A DNA stretch of 43,530 nucleotides from assembly GCA_902826515.1 (NCBI GenBank), contig CADEFD010000029.1, forward strand, positions 1 through 43,530. Reading direction: 5' to 3'. Made by a program: the position numbers and the translations under genes. The number at the start of each line of letters is the position of its first letter. Within the stretch, counting starts at the first letter, position 1. Positions 41,523 through 43,530 of this stretch are shown here, piece after piece. The stretch comes from an uncultured Acidobacteriota bacterium (lineage in GTDB: Bacteria > Acidobacteriota > Vicinamibacteria > Vicinamibacterales > UBA2999). Under the pieces are notes generated by a model. The model was not told where the DNA came from and did no database searches. It saw nothing but the letters and a program-made list of their open reading frames with translations.

Positions 41523-41533
41523 GAAACAAGGGC

Positions 41534-42487
41534 TCAGGCGAGCCCGATGTCGATCGGATAGGCGATGTACTGCTGGTGCACGGCCGAGTTGATGAGCGCC
41601 GCCTGCCGCACGATGCCTTGAAGATACGACGGAAGCTCCCCCATGATCTCGTCGATTTGTCCGTAATCGAGCGAGGCCAGCAGCCGGCCGGCCAGCCGTT
41701 CGCTGCGCCCGTTCGTGCGGCCGGTGAGGCCGGCGATGGCTTTGAGCGCGGCCTGCACGCGCCCGGCGGCGAAGTGGATGCTGCGCGGGAACTCGGGATT
41801 CAGCACCAGGAACTCGGCGATGCGCTGCGGCCGTACGTCGGCGGTGTAGTGCCGGCAGTAGGCCTCGAAGGCGCAGCAGCTCTTGAGCAGCCCCACCCAC
41901 TCGACGAACTCACTCACGCCGGGCAGGCCGCTGGCATCGGGCGGCGCCTCGCGGAACTGCACGTCGAGGAGCGCCGCCGTCGCGCTCGCCCGTTCGAGGT
42001 AGCGGCCGAGCTCGATGTAGTGCCAGCCTTCGCCGTGGGTCATCGTGGCGTCGGTCACGCCCTGGATCTGGTGCACGCCGTTGATGGTCGCGCTCAGGAA
42101 CTCGTGGGTGCCGGCCGTCCACTCGGAGTCCATCGGCTGGCGTTTCTGCACCGCCAGGTAGAGCCGGTTGATCTCTTCCCACATCTCGGAGCTGATCTCT
42201 TCGCGGACCTGCCGCGCGTTCTCGCGGGCGGCGCCGACGCAGGCGGCAATCGACTCGCGATTGGCCAGATCGACCGTGGCGCGTTCGACGACGCCTGGCG
42301 TCGCGCGGATCTGCCACGTGGGCGGGTCGGGCAGGCTGGCGAGCAGCCGTCCCCAGTGCCGCGCGGCATCGGCCGGCGCGCGGTCGAGCGTGAGGTTGAG
42401 GTTCACGTTCACGAGCCGCGCCGTGTGTTCGGCGCGCTCGAGATACCGGCTCATCCAGTAGAGGCTGTCGGCCACCCGCGAGAGCAT
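41534..42487 (-). CDS. alpha-E domain protein (COG2307)
   Basis: The 317-residue all-alpha protein begins MLSRVADSLYWMSRYLERAEHTARLVNVNLNL, the defining alpha-E start. Its second half repeats the theme with GEGWHYIELGRYLERASATAALLD and SCCAFEAYCRHYTADVRPQRIAEFLVLNPEFPRSIHFA in parts. Its function is unknown, but it is almost always fused or adjacent to circularly permuted ATP-grasp proteins. The gene starts two bases after the ATP-grasp stop. The frame is open upstream only as a shadow of that gene. Confidence 0.93.
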   Translation of the reverse strand: MLSRVADSLYWMSRYLERAEHTARLVNVNLNLTLDRAPADAARHWGRLLASLPDPPTWQIRATPGVVERATVDLANRESIAACVGAARENARQVREEISSEMWEEINRLYLAVQKRQPMDSEWTAGTHEFLSATINGVHQIQGVTDATMTHGEGWHYIELGRYLERASATAALLDVQFREAPPDASGLPGVSEFVEWVGLLKSCCAFEAYCRHYTADVRPQRIAEFLVLNPEFPRSIHFAAGRVQAALKAIAGLTGRTNGRSERLAGRLLASLDYGQIDEIMGELPSYLQGIVRQAALINSAVHQQYIAYPIDIGLA

Positions 42488-42489
42488 GG

Positions 42490-43530
42490 TCAGAGCCCTC
42501 CCGCCGGGGTGGCGCCGGGGCGCGGTACCGCGTTGGCGTGCAGCACCCAGGTGTCCTTGCTGCCGCCGCCCTGCGACGAGTTCACGACGAGCGAGCCCTT
42601 CCGCAGCGCCACCCGCGTGAGCCCGCCGGGCACGATCACCACCTGCTCGCCCGAGAGGATGTAGGGCCTGAGGTCCACGTGGCGGGCTTCCACCCGGCCG
42701 TCCACGAAACACGGCGCCGCCGAGAGTGCCAGCGTGGGCTGGGCGATGTAATTGCGCGGGTCGGCCACGATGGCGCGCCGGAACTCGTCACGCTGCGCGG
42801 CCGTGCTGTGTGGCCCGATGAGCATGCCGTAGCCGCCGGATTCGCCCACCGCCTTCACGACCACTTCGTCGAGGCGATCGAGCACGTGCTGCCGCTCGGC
42901 GTCGTTCGACATCTGCCAGGTCTCGATGTTGGCGAGGATCGGATCCTGGTCGAGGTAGTACTTGATGAGGCGCGGCACGTAGACGTAGAGCGCCTTGTCA
43001 TCGGCCACACCCGTGCCGATGGCGTTCGTCAGCGCCACGTTGCCCGAGCGGTAGGCGTTGAAGAGCCCGGGCACGCCGAGCGTCGAGTCGGCGCGGAATG
43101 CCAGCGGATCGATGAAGTCGTCGTCCACGCGCCGGTAGATGACGTCCACGCGCTGCGGGCCGGCGGTCGTCCGCATGTAGACGACGTTGTCGTGCACGAA
43201 GAGGTCGCGGCCTTCGACGAGCGCGATGCCCATCTGCCGGGCCAGGAACGTGTGCTCGAAGTAGGCCGAGTTGAAGACCCCCGGCGTGAGCAACACGATG
43301 GTCGGATCGGGCCGGTGCGCGGGAGCCAGGGCGCGCAGCGTCGCCAGCAGCGACTGCCCGTAGTGGTCCACGGGCCGCACGTCGTAGCTGCTGAAGAGCA
43401 GCGGGAAGATGCGCTTGATGACCTGGCGGTTCGTGAGCATGTAGCTCACGCCGCTCGGCACGCGCAGGTTGTCTTCGAGCACCGCGAAGCTGCCGTCGGG
43501 CAGGCGCACCAGGTCGGTGCCGGCGACCGA
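42490..43530 (-). CDS. circularly permuted type-2 ATP-grasp protein (COG2308), N-terminus missing
   Basis: Three hundred and forty-seven codons are present; the frame runs through the right edge without a start, so the N-terminus lies outside the window. ATP-grasp marks include [31 protein letters not shown] in parts, [52 protein letters not shown] and [16 protein letters not shown]. The family is expected to form an amide bond using ATP. Its partners downstream, alpha-E and transglutaminase, suggest synthesis and processing of a small peptide. The typical family length is about 470-500 residues, so 100 or more residues are missing. Confidence 0.93.
   Translation of the reverse strand, partial: SVAGTDLVRLPDGSFAVLEDNLRVPSGVSYMLTNRQVIKRIFPLLFSSYDVRPVDHYGQSLLATLRALAPAHRPDPTIVLLTPGVFNSAYFEHTFLARQMGIALVEGRDLFVHDNVVYMRTTAGPQRVDVIYRRVDDDFIDPLAFRADSTLGVPGLFNAYRSGNVALTNAIGTGVADDKALYVYVPRLIKYYLDQDPILANIETWQMSNDAERQHVLDRLDEVVVKAVGESGGYGMLIGPHSTAAQRDEFRRAIVADPRNYIAQPTLALSAAPCFVDGRVEARHVDLRPYILSGEQVVIVPGGLTRVALRKGSLVVNSSQGGGSKDTWVLHANAVPRPGATPAGGL

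Overview
This window is GC-rich (roughly 70 %), densely coding DNA from a bacterial chromosome. About 48 protein genes are supported. I found no rRNA, tRNA, CRISPR array, transposase, integrase or phage gene. The gene types (many Tat-signal enzymes, RskA-type anti-sigma, alanine/glycine symporter, SxtJ and DUF5989 proteins, isoquinoline-oxidoreductase-like molybdoenzyme, DHCW cupin) and the codon bias suggest a soil-type Gram-negative such as an acidobacterium of the Vicinamibacteria. That placement is an inference from gene content only. An outer-membrane beta-barrel protein and several lipoproteins support a two-membrane envelope.

Layout. 1-192: start of an exported protein, cut by the window edge. 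334-3482: pentose-phosphate operon gnd-zwf-pgl. 3463-5301 (minus): ECF sigma factor with a C-terminal SnoaL-like domain, then VOC and DoxX-like genes. 5435-7258: EF-hand protein and a class IV aminotransferase. 7281-10991 (minus): a lipoprotein with an alpha/beta-hydrolase fold that has lost its catalytic Ser and His, an NTF2-like protein, DUF952, an AGCS symporter and a small lipoprotein. 11093-17083: a compact set of ribA, a CDP-alcohol phosphotransferase, a medium-chain dehydrogenase, a 6-pyruvoyl-tetrahydropterin-synthase homologue lacking its catalytic residues, a GT4 glycosyltransferase, a methyltransferase, a cupin and a RibD-type reductase. This set is the best candidate for an undescribed pathway. 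17135-19154: FkbM methyltransferase and an MFS transporter. 19160-22672 (minus): outer-membrane barrel, anti-sigma and ECF sigma pair, DUF4242 and a Tat-exported S51 peptidase. 22888-24078: Tat-exported PLP aminotransferase followed by a clear terminator. 24143-27972 (minus): TAP-like hydrolase lipoprotein, NatA/NatB-like ABC exporter and a one-TM protein. 28061-29494: lytic transglycosylase. 29503-31029 (minus): Tat-exported amidase. 31077-36987: a tight six-gene operon of MBL hydrolase, iorA, iorB, carbamoyltransferase, SxtJ-like and DUF5989 genes. The last three match the order sxtI-sxtJ-sxtK known from saxitoxin clusters. 37090-38574 (minus): a second, divergent carbamoyltransferase. 38599-40517: PEBP protein and an unknown exported protein. 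40542-43530 (minus): transglutaminase, alpha-E and circularly permuted ATP-grasp cluster, cut by the right edge.

Regulation. About ten transcription units show a TANNNT-like -10 hexamer only 6-8 bases (ten for ribA) before the chosen start codon and no convincing Shine-Dalgarno. This suggests common leaderless transcription. Other genes have good GGAGG-type sites. Two GC-rich inverted repeats sharing the 8-mer GGGGTCTG (8327-8374 and 11731-11839) look like dispersed REP-type elements. No intergenic gap exceeds 300 bases; the longest is 22673-22887, which holds only the leader and ribosome binding site of the gene that follows.
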